The position numbers and the translations under genes are program-made. 64,000 nt of DNA, taken from the NCBI RefSeq assembly GCF_016906535.1, contig NC_057378.1, positions 1,426,001 through 1,490,000 of the forward strand. The letters run 5' to 3'. The stretch's first letter is position 1; each line of letters starts with the position of its first letter. This stretch comes from Rhizoctonia solani. Taxonomy: Eukaryota > Basidiomycota > Agaricomycetes > Cantharellales > Ceratobasidiaceae. Positions 53,427-64,000 of the stretch are shown in pieces. The notes beneath the pieces were generated by a model. That model saw only the letters and a program-made list of their open reading frames with translations. It was not told the origin of the DNA and searched no databases.

Positions 53427-56400
53427 CTGCCCCCCCTCTAAGGGCCTTCTTTTTCATATCTTTTTTGTATTTTTCTAGAATTTTTTCCGTGTTTTTCAAG
53501 TTTTCTCAAGGTTCCCACGTGTTTTCCTTGGACCCATAACCTTTCCATTTGACTTGGAAGAACCACTTCCTGTTTCTTTCTTCTGCATTTGTTATGCCTT
53601 TGACCTTGTATTCTTCTTCCCCATCCATGGTAATTGGTGGTGGGCAGTTTTTAAAGGCGCAGTTTCTATCCTTTTTGACCTTAGACAGCAGCCCTACATA
53701 GAAGATGTTGTGGATACACATGGTTGGTGGGAGCTCTAGACAATATGCCCAATTGGAGATCTTCTTGACAACCTTGAATGGTCCCAGGCGTTGTTCTGTT
53801 AGCTTGGGACTTAGGGTTTTGAGGTTGACATTTTTGGCGTCAAGCCAAGCCTCTTCTCCAATCTCAAACTCTATCAGGCTTCCTTCCCCTCCAGCAATCA
53901 TGTGTTGTTTGGATTGCCAGAGGGCAGACTCTACTTCCTGCCATTGTCTTTCCATTGTCTGAGCAAGGTCATTGGCTTCCAGGACATCTGTTGGTACGTT
54001 GGATGGGGTTAGAGTAGGTTCCCACCCATACAAGGCCTTAAAAGGGGTTTTGCCTGTACTACTATGTACTGCATTGTTGTAGGCAAACTCCGCCATTGGG
54101 AGCCATTTGGTCCAGTCCCTTTGATTGACCCCTGAGTAGGCCCTGAGGAAGTGCTCAATGGAGGGATTGACCTGTTCTGTTTGTCTGTTGCTTTGAGGGT
54201 GGTACGCCAAGGAGAAGTGAGGGTCAATGCCAAGGCGTTTGTACAGGGCCCGTAAGAATTTGTTGTTAAAGACCCTTCCTCTGTCAGATATGGTCTTTTC
54301 TGGCATGCCATGACGCTTCCACACATTTTCCAGGAATAGTTCTGCCAACCTGGGTGCTTTGAGTTTTTTGGAGCATTTCACAAATATCCTGTACTTTGTA
54401 AAGCTGTCAATGATCACCAGGATTGAGTTGTTATTTCCATCCTTGGGTAAGTCTACAATCATGTCATATGATACAAGTTGCCAAGGTTGTGACAGGAGTT
54501 CTAGTGGTTGCAGGGGAATGGATGTTTATCTTGGCTTCTGGATTCTCTGGCAAGTTTCACAGGAATCAACATGCCAGTACGTATCTGCATGGATGCCTGG
54601 CCAGTAGTAATTCCTAGAGACCAATTCTAAGGTTTGTTGCCTTCCAGGGTGACCAGCTATGGGACTAGCATGGAAGATGCGTAGCAGGTCTGTCCTTAAG
54701 GTCCCTACATCTGGAACTACAATGCATCCTTGGTAGAAGAGAAGACCTGCCTCCATTTTGTAATCCTTGAAAGCGCGTTTGATGGAGGGAGGTGCCTTGG
54801 ACTTGTTTTGCAGGAATTGGAGGATTTCCTCCAGGGACTCATCCTGATCAAGCAATGATTTGATCTGGCGTTGCAGTTCCTTGTCCGGTAGTACTAGTGC
54901 CACATTTGCAAAGACAGGGTTGGGGAGCATGGTTTGGTTGGTAGGTGGGATATTGGCATGATTGGGTTGGTGTGACAGGGCGTTGGGTTTTCTGGATTGC
55001 TTCTCTGGTCTGTAGACAATTTGAAAGTTGTAACCAGCCAAGAGTAGGTGCCATTGTGCGTGTTGTTGATTGAATGTGCAGGATTCCTTCCAATACTCTA
55101 GATTGCAGTGGTCTGTGAAAACAGTGATTGGGTGTTCTGTTCCTTCCAAGAATATGCGCCAATACTCAAAGGAGCAGATGATTGCTAGAAGCTCCTTATT
55201 GTGTGTGTCATAGTTCTGCTTGGCTCCTTTGAATGATTTGGATAGGAAACCAAGTGGATGTAGGCGCCCATCTTCCTGTTGTTGACTAAGGATGGAGCCC
55301 AGAGCCACACTGGATGCATCTGTTTCCAGGAAGTAAGGTTTTGCAGGGTCAGTGTGGCGGAGTACTGGGGCATTGGTTATGGCTTCCTTTAGGCCTTGGA
55401 AAGCCTCCTGTTCCTTAGTGTCCCATTTCCAAGGAGTGTCCTTCTTGACTAGGTTGTGTAAGGGCCTGGCCATGTGGCTGAAGTTGGCAACAAATTGACG
55501 CAGGAAGTTGGCAAATCCTAAGAACAACTGAACTTCTTTGACCTTTGTGGGTGTGGGCCATTCCTGAACTGCTTGGATTTTGAGCTTATCCAAGCTGAAT
55601 CCCTTATCCAAGACAATTATACCAAGGTATTCCACAGATGTTACGTGGAAGGTACACTTCAAGGCCTTGCAAAATAGCTGATTTTCCATTAATTGCCATA
55701 GAACTTCATGGAGGTGTCATGTGTGGGATGCATCATCCTTGGAGTAGATCAGGATGTTGTCAAGGTAAATGATGACGCATACATCCAATAGGTCCTTGAA
55801 CAGGTTGTTCATGAAGTGTTGAAAGGAGGCAGGGGCATTGGTCAAACCAAATGTCATGACTAGTGATTTGTAGAGGCTGTATTTGGTACAGTAAGCAGTT
55901 TTCCATTCATTGCCTTCCTTAACTGGGACGTTATTGTAGCCCCATCTTAGATCTAACTTGGTAAAGACCTTGGCCCCATGGAGCTGGGCCATGAGATCAT
56001 TGGGACGGGGTAGGGGGTAAACATTTTTCTTTGTCCAATTGTTGAGGCAATGGTAGTCCACTACCAAGTGGCGGGAACCATCCTTCTTTGGAACAAACAT
56101 CACAGGCAAGCTGATAGAAGACTTGCTAGGACGGATCTTTCCTGCTTTGAGTTTGTCCCTGAGCCAATCCTTGAGTGTGGCGGATTTGGCATTGGTCATA
56201 CTGTATAGGGGCAAGTTGAGGGGGCCTTCTTCTGTGAGTTCTATCCCACTGTTGTAATGCCAATGGGGGGAAGCTTGTTGAATTCTTCTTCTCCAAATAC
56301 CTTGGCGTATTGGTGGTATTTTGAGGGTACTCCTTCTAGGGGGTTCTTGTCAGCTTCCTCTTCTTCAGCAATGGCCATGTGCTCCAGTGGTGCATGGGGA

Positions 56401-56840
56401 AAGGAGAGAGTTTGTGAATTCCAGTCAATTTCCAGGTTATGGTGTTCCAACCATTTAATTCCTAAGATGGCAGTGTGGGACCCAGTATTACAGATTAGGA
56501 AGGTCTCTGTCATATGCTTGCCATCAAGTAGGAAGGTTAGTTGTGCCTTCTTCCAGCTTTTTCTGGCCTGGGGGCTTGACCCATTGAGCATAGTAACAGT
56601 GCAGGGTTGAGGGAGATCTATGAGTGGTAGACATAGTGTCTTGGCAGTGCAGGGGTGGAGGAACAATGATGTGGCGCCTGAGTCAATCAGGGCTTCTAAT
56701 TTTTCCGCTTTCTTCTCTGGTTGTATAGAAATGGTGAAGAGGGGTGCATTCTTTGATACGGATATATTACATATTTCTAACATTAAACCAGAGTCCTTAG
56801 GGTCCTTGCGCGCAGCAGCAGGTATCCTTACTCTTTTCCC
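53427..56840 (-). pseudogene. pol of D2: protease to chromodomain (nonsense codons and one frameshift)
   Basis: Protease LIDSGATSLFLHP near 56690; frame lost near 56214-56241. RT, RNase H, integrase and chromodomain then share one frame with in-frame stops near 55715, 54524 and 53504. The last is TGA replacing CGA in the chromodomain (NTWEP-stop-ENL). The RT active site reads YLDNILIYS (second Asp is Asn). Integrase zinc finger (HASPIAGHPGRQQTLELV), core Asp (VIIDSFTK), Asp (ISDRGRVF) and Glu (SNRQTEQVN) are retained. Not functional. Confidence 0.88.
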
Positions 56841-57183
56841 AATTGGTACTTGGAGTCTTTGCCAACTTTGGCGGTTTCCTTGGCTTTCCCTTTGTCCTCA
56901 ACAGGGGTAGCCTTCCAGCCCGTGCAGCATTCCGCAAACTTATGGCCCATTTTGCTGCATTTGATGCAGGCACCTGCGGTGCGGCAGCAATTCCTTTCCT
57001 CTTCCAACACAAAGTTGGGGTTGTTGGAGAGTTTCCTTGATCTGGCAGTAGTTTGGCCAGTACTTGTCCCCCTTGCAGGGTTGGTTTCTTTGCTAGGCTT
57101 ATTGTCCCTTGGTGGGTGGCTAGTGCGCTCTTTGCAAAGGGCATTATTGATGACAAGTGCTGCATTCTGCAGCTCAAGGAGGG
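56828..57183 (-). pseudogene. gag of D2, 3' part with zinc knuckle
   Basis: The minus strand runs from the D3 insertion (LLELQNAALVINNALCKERT) through the knuckle CIKCSKMGHKFAEC near 56912-56955 to TAA at 56828-56830. The -1 heptamer GGGAAAA (TTTTCCC on plus, 56834-56840) precedes the stop by one codon. The 5' part is at 63616-64000. Confidence 0.87.
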
Positions 57184-57758
57184 TGTCCTAGACGTCCATA
57201 AGGGGCGTTGAGGCAGCGGGCGCTTGGGGCCGTATGTACTAAGTAAGAAACCGCTTAAGGCGGTGGGGGTTACTACCTACGACAACAAACTACCTAACTA
57301 TGGTGACCACGCGCTATAAGGCAGCGGTGAACTACGTATGTACAGTGGATCCGACGCTTAAGGCGTGTATCTAAGTGCTTTTACTGGACTATAAGGTCCT
57401 CGTATAGTTGGGGATGCAACAAGAGGTAATTGACCTGGGTGTTACCATGGTCGGTTGGCCTCCTTATATATTCTACAGAGTGACTAATTACAAATACATC
57501 ATATCCAATATGTAATCCAATAAGAACCCCGCTCCGCAGTCGGCCTTACTCATGCATACGTGTCACTGACGTGTCATAGTGATGTCATCAGGTGGAGGTG
57601 GCTACGTGTGCTGAGGTAAGCGTGGGAGGGGACGTGGCTTGGCGCTTAGCGTATGATATAAGCGCCAAAGTCACGTGATCAAAAATGTTGTCTGTTTGTC
57701 TTTGTTTAAATCCGAGAAAATGGGAATAATTCCCCTGGTATCGAGTGTGTCTACAACA
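57184..57758 (-). repeat. 3' LTR of D3, family D (575 bp)
   Basis: TGTCCTAGACGTCCATAAG to GTGTGTCTACAACA, followed by the complement of the polypurine tract (CTGCCCCCCCTCTAAGGG). Confidence 0.93.
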
Positions 57759-57759
57759 C

Positions 57760-60700
57760 TGCCCCCCCTCTAAGGGCCTTGGCGGCGCTGAGGACCTTCT
57801 TTTTCATGTCTTTTTTGTATTTTTCTAAAATTTTTCTGGCGTTTTTTAAGTTTTCTTGGGGTTCCCACGTGTTTTATTCCAACCCATAACCCTTCCATTT
57901 GACTCGGAAGAACCATTCTCCGTTCCTTTCTTCAGCATCAGTGATCCCCTCCACCTCATATTCCTCTTCTCCGTCTATGGTGACTGGTGGGGGACAATTT
58001 TCAAAGGTGCGTTTTTTGTCCTTTTTGACCTTGGATAGGAGTCCCACATAGAAGACATTGTGGATACGCATAGTGGGAGGTAGCTCAAGTTGGTAGGCGT
58101 GGTCGGAGATTTTCTCGATGACCTTGAATGGCCCTAAGCGTTGCTTGGTTAGCTTGGGGCTCAGGGTCTTGAGGTTTATGTTCTTGGCGTCCAGCCATGC
58201 TTCCTCTCCAATCTTGAATTCTACTGGGTTTCTGTCTTCTCCGGCTACCATCCGTTGCTTAGATTGCTGCAAGGCGGATTCCACTTCCTTCCATTGTGCC
58301 TCCATTGCCTGGGCAAGGTTGTCAGCTTCCGGAACATCTGTTGGTACGTTCAATGGGGTTAAGGTGGGTTCCCATCCGTATAGGGCCTTGAAAGGAGTTT
58401 TTTCGGTACTACTGTGTACGGCGTTATTATACGCAAATTCCGCCATGGGGAGCCACTTTGTCCAGTCCCGTTGGTTGATGCCAGAGTATGCCCTTAGGAA
58501 ATGTTCGATGGATGGGTTTACTTGTTCCGTTTGCCCATCACTTTGGGGATGGTAGGCTGAAGAGTAGTGAGGGTCTATTCCTAAGCGTTTGTACAAGGCT
58601 TGTAGGAATTTGTTGTTGAATACCCTGCCCCTGTCCGATATTGTCTTCTCTGGCATCCCATGGCGTTTCCAGACATTTTCCAGGAATAGGTCTGCTAGTT
58701 CTGGCGCTTTCAACTTTTTTGAATATTTGATGAAGATGCCGTACTTAGTGAAGCTGTTGACAATAACCAGGATGGAGTTGAAATTCCCGTCCTTGGGCAG
58801 ATCTACTATCATGTCATAGGAGATATGTTGCCAGGGTCTGGATGGGAGTTCTAGGGGCTGCGGGGGAATTGAAGCATACTTGGGTTTGCAAATACGCTGA
58901 CAGGTTTTGCAGGAGTCCACGTGCCAGTAGGTGTCGGCGCAGATGCCGGGCCAATAATAATTCCTGCAGATTAATTCCAATGTTTGCTGCCTCCCGGGGT
59001 GTCCAGCCAATGGGCTGTCATGGAAAATACAAAGTAGTTCCGTCCTCAGCGTTCCAACGTCAGGGACCACAATTCGTCCTTGGTAGAAGAGTAGGCCCGC
59101 TTCCATTTTGTAATCCTTGAATGCCTTTTTGATGGACGGCGGTGCCTTTGACTCATTCTGGAGGAATTGTAAGATTTCCTCCAGGGATTCGTCTTGGTCT
59201 AGGCTGGCCTTGATTTGGCGCTGGAGCTCTTTCTTGGGAATGACTAGTGCTACGTTGGCAAATACGGGGTTGGGGAGCATGGTTTGATTGGCAGGTGGTA
59301 TGTCAGCATGATCCAATCGCCGTGACAGTGCATCTGGTTTTCCCGACTGTTTTCCAGGGCAATAGACAATCTGGAAGTTATATCCAGCTAGTAACAGGTG
59401 CCATCTGGCGTGACGACGGTTGAATGTGCGGGATTCCTTCCAATACTCTAAGTTACGGTGGTCCGTGAACACGGTGACAGGGTGCAGGGTTCCTTCTAGG
59501 AAGATACGCCAATATTCAAAGGACCGGATGATGGCTAGCAGTTCCTTGTCATGGGTGTTGTAATTCTGTTCTGCACCCTTAAATGATTCTGACAGGAATC
59601 CTAGCGGATGCAGGCGTCCGTCTCCCTGCTGTTGACTGAGTATGGAACCTAGAGCTGCGCCGGACGCGTCCGTTTCGAGGAAGTACGGTTTACTGGGGTC
59701 TGCATGACAGAGGACTGGGGCGTTGGTGATGGCGTCCTTTAACCCTTGGAACGCTTCCTGTTCTTTGGTATCCCATTTCCACGGCGTGTCTTTCTTGACC
59801 AGGTTGTGTAATGGCCTTGCCATGTGGCTGAAGTTGGCAACAAACCGGCGTAAGAAGTTGGCAAAGCCTAGGAACAATTGGACTTCTTTAACCCTAGTGG
59901 GCGTAGGCCATTCCTGTACAGCCTGGATCTTGAGCTTGTCCAGGCTGAAACCTTTGTCCAAAACAATGATTCCCAGGTATTCCACGGAAGTGACGTGGAA
60001 GGTACACTTGGACGCTTTACAGAACAGTTGGTTTTCCATCAACCGGTGTAGGACTTTGTGAACGTGCTGGGTGTGGGTTGCGTCATCCTTGGAGTAGATC
60101 AGGATGTCATCAAGGTATATGATGACGCATACATCAAGCAAGTCCTTGAACAAATCATTCATGAAATGTTGGAATGAAGCCGGGGCGTTGGTTAAGCCAA
60201 AGGTCATGACAAGGGATTCATACAGGCCATACTTGGTACGGAACACGGTTTTCCATTTGTCACCTTCCTTAACCCGGATGTTATTGTAACCCCATCTTAG
60301 ATCTAATTTGGTGAAGACCTTGGTGCCACGGAGCTGGGCCATGAGGTTGTCAGGACGGGGTAGCGGGTAAACGTTCTTCTTAGTCCGGTTATTCAAGCGG
60401 CGGTAGTCAACAACCAAGCAACGGGAGCCGTCCTTCTTAGGGACAAACATCACAAGGGAACTGATGGAAGACTTGCTAGGGCGTATTTTGCCCATCTTGA
60501 GTTCGTCCCTAAGCCAGTCTTTGAGTGTAGCGGACTCAGCATCAGTCATACTATAGAGAGGCAAATTGAGGGGGCCTTCCTCCGTGAGTTCAATCCCAAT
60601 GTTGTAATGCCGGTGTGGGGGAAGCTTGTTGAATTCTTCCTCCCCAAATACCTTGGCGTACTGGTGGTATTCCAGGGGTACTCCTTCAAGGGGTTTTTGA

Positions 60701-61194
60701 TCAGCTTCCTCTTCTTTGGCAATGGCCACGTGTTCTGGTGGTGTATGGGGAAAGGAGAGGGTTTGCGCGTTCCAATCAATCTCTGGGTTATGTGCATCCA
60801 ACCATTTCAACCCCAGAATGGCGGCATGAGACCCTGTATTGCATATGAGGAAGGTCTTGGTCATTTTCTTGCCATCAAGGGAGAAGGTCAGGTTGGCCTT
60901 CTTCCAGATTTTTCTGGCCTGGGGGCTCAACCCATCAAGCATAGTGACAGTGCGGGGTGAAGGGAGATCTATGAGGGGAAGACAGAGTGATTCTGCAGTA
61001 CAAGGGTGGAGGAACAAAGACGTTGCGCCTGAGTCTATCAGGACTTCTAAATGTTCCGCTTGTTTCTCTGGCTTAATTGAAATTGTGAAGAGTGGGGATA
61101 TTCTATTGTTACTATTCGATATATTACAGATTTCAACAAGCCCAGAGTCCTTGGGGTCCTTGCGCGCGGCAGCAGGTACCCTTACTCTTTTCCC
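57760..61194 (-). pseudogene. pol of D3: long open pol with integrase Asp-to-Asn and early chromodomain stop
   Basis: Open without a stop from the -1 heptamer (61188) to TAA near 57874, about 1,106 codons; no start codon is needed if made by frameshifting. Protease LIDSGATSLFLHPC near 61020; [18 protein letters not shown] and intact YLDDILIYS near 60100; RNase H YFLETDASGAALGSILSQ near 59680; integrase zinc finger HDSPLAGHPGRQQTLELI. The first integrase Asp is Asn (VIVNSFTK, AAC, near 58765), where D1 has VIVDSFTK; the other two residues (ISDRGRVF, SDGQTEQVN) remain. TAA replaces a Glu codon at WKGYGLE-stop-NTWEP, removing the chromodomain end. So RT could work but integration probably not. 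Confidence 0.92.
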
Positions 61195-62534
61195 AATTGG
61201 TACTTGGAGTCTTTGCCAATTTTGGCGGTTTCCTTGGCTTTCCCTTTGTCCTCAACAGGGGTAGCCTTCCAGCCCGTGCAGCATTCTGCAAACTTATGGC
61301 CCATTTTGCCGCATTTGATGCAAGCACCAGCGGCGCAGCGGCGATTTTGTTCCTCTTCCGACACAAAGTTGGGGTCGTTGGAGAGTTTCTTTGAACCGGA
61401 TGTGACTTGGCCGGTACTTGTCCCCCTTGTGGGGTTGGATGGTCTGCTAGGCTTATTATCCCTCGGTGGATGGCTAGCACGCTCTTTGCGGAGAGCATTG
61501 TCGATGACGAGTGCTGCGTTCTGCAGCTCAAGGAGTGTTCAGGGCCGGTGTTTGCGGGTTGCAATTTGGCGGCTGACCTCCCAGTGGAGGCCACGGGCAA
61601 ACTGGCCTCTAAGGGCCGCGTTGTTCCAGTCCAGTTCCATTGCCAGGGTTCTGAACTTTGTGATATAGTCCGCGCATGTGCCGGACTGGGTGAGGGTGGT
61701 GATCTTCCGCTCAGCGGCCCTTGTGGCGTCAGGGTTGCCAAATGCTGCCAGGAACTCCGATTTGAATCCCTCAACCGTTTGAATGATTGCTTGGTGTGAC
61801 CCAAGCTGGTCAAGGTGAGGGTGGGCCCATGCTCCCGCGGAATCCTTCATGTTCATTAGGAGGAAGGATAGGACCTCTTGGTCCGTAGGGAACATGCAAG
61901 AGTTCAACCGGGTCCAAGCCAGCATCCTTGTGAGCCATTGTTTGGCTTCACTCCCAATCTTGCCTGTATAGGCATCTGGGTGGTCTACTTTGACCGGGGC
62001 AGGATAGGCAGCGATTGGAGCCGGAGGTGGAGGGGCAGATGCTCCAATCGGGGATTGGAGATGCGGAGATAGAGGGGGAGACAGGACTCGTGGGGGCGCA
62101 ATTCTTCTTGGGGTAGGCTGGGCGAGGCCTGGGATTGCCCTGGGTGCTTCTTCCCAGAAGGGGACCCTACTAGTCGTTCCAGTAGGCTCGACTTTTGGTA
62201 TGGGGCGTGGCGTTTCTTCCATGGCCTTGGGTTGGGGTCCTTCTGGTGTTCTGGGCCCTTGGAGCTGAAGGGTTCTAAGCCCATCCTTGACAACATCAAC
62301 GGTTTGGGATATGTTTTTGACATTGGTCCGGGTTTCAACCCCTGCTTCCTTGATTTTGGCGATTTCCTGTTCCAGGCGTTTGACTTGGCTGAGTAACCCA
62401 AGGAGGAGTTGGGTAACCCGTTCGAGGGAGACTTTGCCATACTCAACAGAGGTGGCTGGCGGAAGTTGGGGTTCCACGTAGCCCTGATCAAAAGGGGATT
62501 GGGTTTGAGAGGTTGTCCTGGAGCGGGTTGCCAT
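61182..62534 (-). pseudogene. gag of D3 (one internal TGA)
   Basis: ATG at 62532-62534 (MATRSRTTSQTQSP). Coiled-coil-like LLSQVKRLEQEIAKIKEAGV near residues 45-65; Pro-rich linker; capsid region (QEVLSFLLMNMKDSAGAWAH, FGNPDATRAAERKITTLTQS, GLHWEVSRQIATRKHRP). TGA at about 61539-61541 then interrupts the frame, which continues TLLELQNAALVIDNALRKER to the knuckle CIKCGKMGHKFAEC near 61290 and TAA at 61182-61184. D2 has the same TGA at the same codon, while D1 has Thr. An upstream extension of the frame to 62687 lacks an ATG. Confidence 0.9.
61188..61194 (-). promoter_or_regulatory. -1 frameshift heptamer GGGAAAA in D3
   Basis: TTTTCCC on the plus strand; codons ttG GGA AAA GAG TAA on the minus strand. 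Pol is open in the -1 frame from here. Confidence 0.65.
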
Positions 62535-63020
62535 AGAAGGTTGGGGGTAGGAGCGGCCAGCGTGAGAAGAGGCCCGTGAAGAGGAGCGCGTGGGAGTGCG
62601 AGAGAGAATGGTGGAGTGGGGGGGGGATGACAGGCTGTGTAGCCAGGTATTGCCTATATCAGGACTTATGAGCGCTTTGTTACACAAACGCTAAACCTCT
62701 GCGTCAAACAACCTAGCATTGGACAGTAAGTGCTGCTAATTACAGCCGTTGGCGGGCGTAATGTAGGGTCTCGTCTCTGCAAGCGGGTGTATCTGCTGTC
62801 TGAGGTTGGTGGTAACAGGTGCGGCAACTGTGGGTATGTGGACGATTAGAACCCGTCTGCCTTATAGCAATTTGGTACTAGGTGGAGCCGACGCTGGTTT
62901 GATTATTGACAGCAAAAGGCGAGCTTGATCACCTGTTTTCCCTTGTGCTAGTACAGGGGGTCTTCTTGTTTGTTGTGGCTAAGTGAGTGTGCTTGGTGGG
63001 CACGGTTTGCAACCAACTTA
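62535..63020 (-). other. Untranslated leader of D3
   Basis: Contains minus-strand copies of the leader blocks shared by A1, A2 and D1 (complement of TACTAGCACAAGGGAAA near 62940, of GTACCAAATTGCTATAA near 62865, and of ATAAGTCCTGATATAGGCAA near 62655). Confidence 0.5.
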
Positions 63021-63033
63021 AGGTCGATTACCT
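63021..63033 (-). other. Primer-binding site of D3
   Basis: AGGTCGATTACCT on plus, i.e. AGGTAATCGACCT on the element strand, identical to D1. The LTR partner at 63276-63288 has one transition (AGGTCAATTACCT on the element strand). Confidence 0.72.
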
Positions 63034-63035
63034 AG

Positions 63036-63610
63036 TGTCCTAGACGTCCGTAAGGGGCGTCAAGGCAGCAGGCGCTTGGGGCCGTATGTACTAAGTAAGA
63101 AACCGCTTAAGGCGGTGGGGGTTACTACCTACAACAACGAACTACCTAACTACGGTGACCACGCGCTATAAGGCGGCGGTGAACTACGTATGTACAGTGG
63201 ATCCAATGCTTAAGGCGTGTATCTAAGTGCTTTTACTGGACTATAAGGTCCTTGTATAGTTGGGGATGCAACAAGAGGTAATTGACCTGGGTGTTACCAT
63301 GGTTGGTTGGCCTCCTTATATATTCTACAGAGTGACTAATTACAAATACATCATATCCAATATGTAATCCAATAAGAACCCCGCTCCGCAGTCGGCCTTA
63401 CTCATGCATACGTGTCACTGACGTGTCATAGTGATGTCATCAGGTGGAGGTGGCTACGTGTGCTGAGGTAAGCGTGGGAGGGGACGTGGCTTGGCGCTTA
63501 GCGTATGATATAAGCGCCGAAGTCACGTGATCGAAAATGTTGTCCGTTTGTCTTTGTTTAAATCCGAGAAAATGGGAATAATTCCCCTGGTATTGAGTGT
63601 GTCTACGACA
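63036..63610 (-). repeat. 5' LTR of D3, family D (575 bp)
   Basis: TGTCCTAGACGTCCGTAAG to GTGTGTCTACGACA. The complement of the TATA box (CCTTATATATTC near 63315) lies upstream of the self-primer on the element strand. Confidence 0.93.
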
Positions 63611-63615
63611 GAGGG

Positions 63616-64000
63616 TTCAGGGGTGTTGCTTGTGGGTGGCAATTTGGCGGCTGACCTCCCAGTGGAGGCCTTGGGCAAACTGGCCTCTAAGGGCCGCATT
63701 GTTCCAGTCCAGTTCCATGGCTAAGGTCCTGAACTTTGTAATGTAGTCTGCACATGTGCCGGACTGGGTGAGGGTGGTAATTTTCTGCTTGGCAGCCCTT
63801 GTGGCATCAGGGTTGCCAAAGGCTGCCAAGAACTCCAGTTTAAAACCCTCAACAGTCTGGATGATAGCTTGGTGTGATCCAAGCTGGTCAAGGTGTGGGT
63901 GGGCCCAGGCCCCAGCGGAATCCTTCATGTTCATCAGGAGGAAGGACAGAACCTCCTGATTGGTTGGGAACATCTGCAAATTTAGACAGGTCCAGGCCAG
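63616..64000 (-). pseudogene. gag of D2, capsid part (partial, cut by window end)
   Basis: The minus strand from 64000 reads the capsid region (LAWTCLNLQMFPTNQEVLSF, AGAWAHPHLDQLGSHQAIIQ) to QIATHKQHP and a TGA at about 63617-63619, the same internal stop as in D3. D3 is inserted about one codon beyond that stop. The 5' part of gag lies outside the window. Confidence 0.88.

Larger units (their letters stand above)
57184..63610 (-). mobile_element. Ty3/gypsy chromovirus, family D, copy D3 (complete, nested in D2 gag)
   Basis: Both LTRs are 575 bp. Perfect TSD GAGGG at 57179-57183 and 63611-63615. Primer site, leader, gag, -1 heptamer, pol and polypurine tract are all present. LTR differences seen are all transitions. 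It is inactivated by an internal gag TGA, an integrase Asp-to-Asn change and a TAA in the chromodomain. Confidence 0.95.
52855..64000 (-). mobile_element. Ty3/gypsy chromovirus, family D, copy D2 (minus strand, runs off the window)
   Basis: The 3' LTR is at 52855-53426, pol at 53427-56840 and the gag 3' part at 56828-57183. The complete element D3 interrupts gag, which resumes at 63611/63616. The target was LTR G (left flank TAACT). The 5' LTR is outside the window. Confidence 0.9.

Noticed and set aside
60607..61264. Plus-strand ORFs over D3 protease and the gag end
   Set aside because: Antisense shadows of a clearly coding minus strand; equivalent frames in D1 and D2 are broken.
1..64000. 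CRISPR array, rRNA genes or a prokaryotic operon
   Set aside because: No regularly spaced repeats, no rRNA signatures and spliced coding sequence; the window is a fungal nuclear repeat region.

Overview
The window looks like a repeat island from a basidiomycete genome. The fungus is most likely an Agaricomycete of the Ceratobasidiaceae (Rhizoctonia-like). This is an inference from the NACHT-WD40 gene style, its 47-56 bp introns, the Tf1/Tf2-like chromoviruses and the CpG decay. I see one probable host gene. Nearly everything else is transposable elements, most of them broken and many inserted into one another. 5-bp or TA target-site duplications (TSDs) let much of the insertion order be read. 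Family letters (A-I for LTRs) are my own labels.

Layout. 1-923: 3' end of a Ty3/gypsy pol. 924-6983: gypsy copy A1 (LTR, gag, pol, LTR). 6984-7687: old LTR pieces. 7688-14272: the best-preserved plus-strand gypsy, copy D1 (TSD AGAAG), inside a minus-strand family A LTR. 14479-17878: family B LTR, a possible hAT fragment, and a dead copia pol holding a small MITE. 18478-23273: a six-exon NACHT/WD40 (NLR-type) gene. 23801-34477: a CpG-poor nest of solo LTRs (A, C, D, H, I), a LINE-like fragment, a Tc1 element, two MITEs and several ~170-bp tRNA-like elements. 34478-39243: gypsy copy A2, split by a family D LTR and cut by a Tc1 element (39244-40861). 40896-49605: an old minus-strand gypsy (D4) invaded by LTRs E, A and G, tRNA-like elements and a Tc1 element that itself contains a solo LTR. 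49606-52854: LTR B, a coding fragment interrupted by a tRNA-like element, and part of LTR G. 52855-64000: minus-strand gypsy D2, with complete gypsy D3 (57184-63610, TSD GAGGG) inside its gag.

How the gypsy elements work. Families A and D share a layout: LTR, leader, gag with a CCHC knuckle, pol in the -1 frame (protease, RT, RNase H, integrase, chromodomain), polypurine tract, LTR. Two mechanistic signals can be read directly. (1) The sequence just after the 5' LTR is complementary to an internal LTR segment 33-34 nt downstream of a TATA box, as expected for Tf1-type self-priming. (2) A GGGAAAA heptamer lies one codon before the gag stop, in the register needed for -1 frameshifting into pol. 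Catalytic Asp/Glu codons are lost repeatedly by G-to-A changes, and older copies have almost no CpG, which points to cytosine-methylation or RIP-like mutational silencing.

Limits: LTR edges without a stated TSD are approximate, protein families were recognised by eye, and no alignment or search was run.
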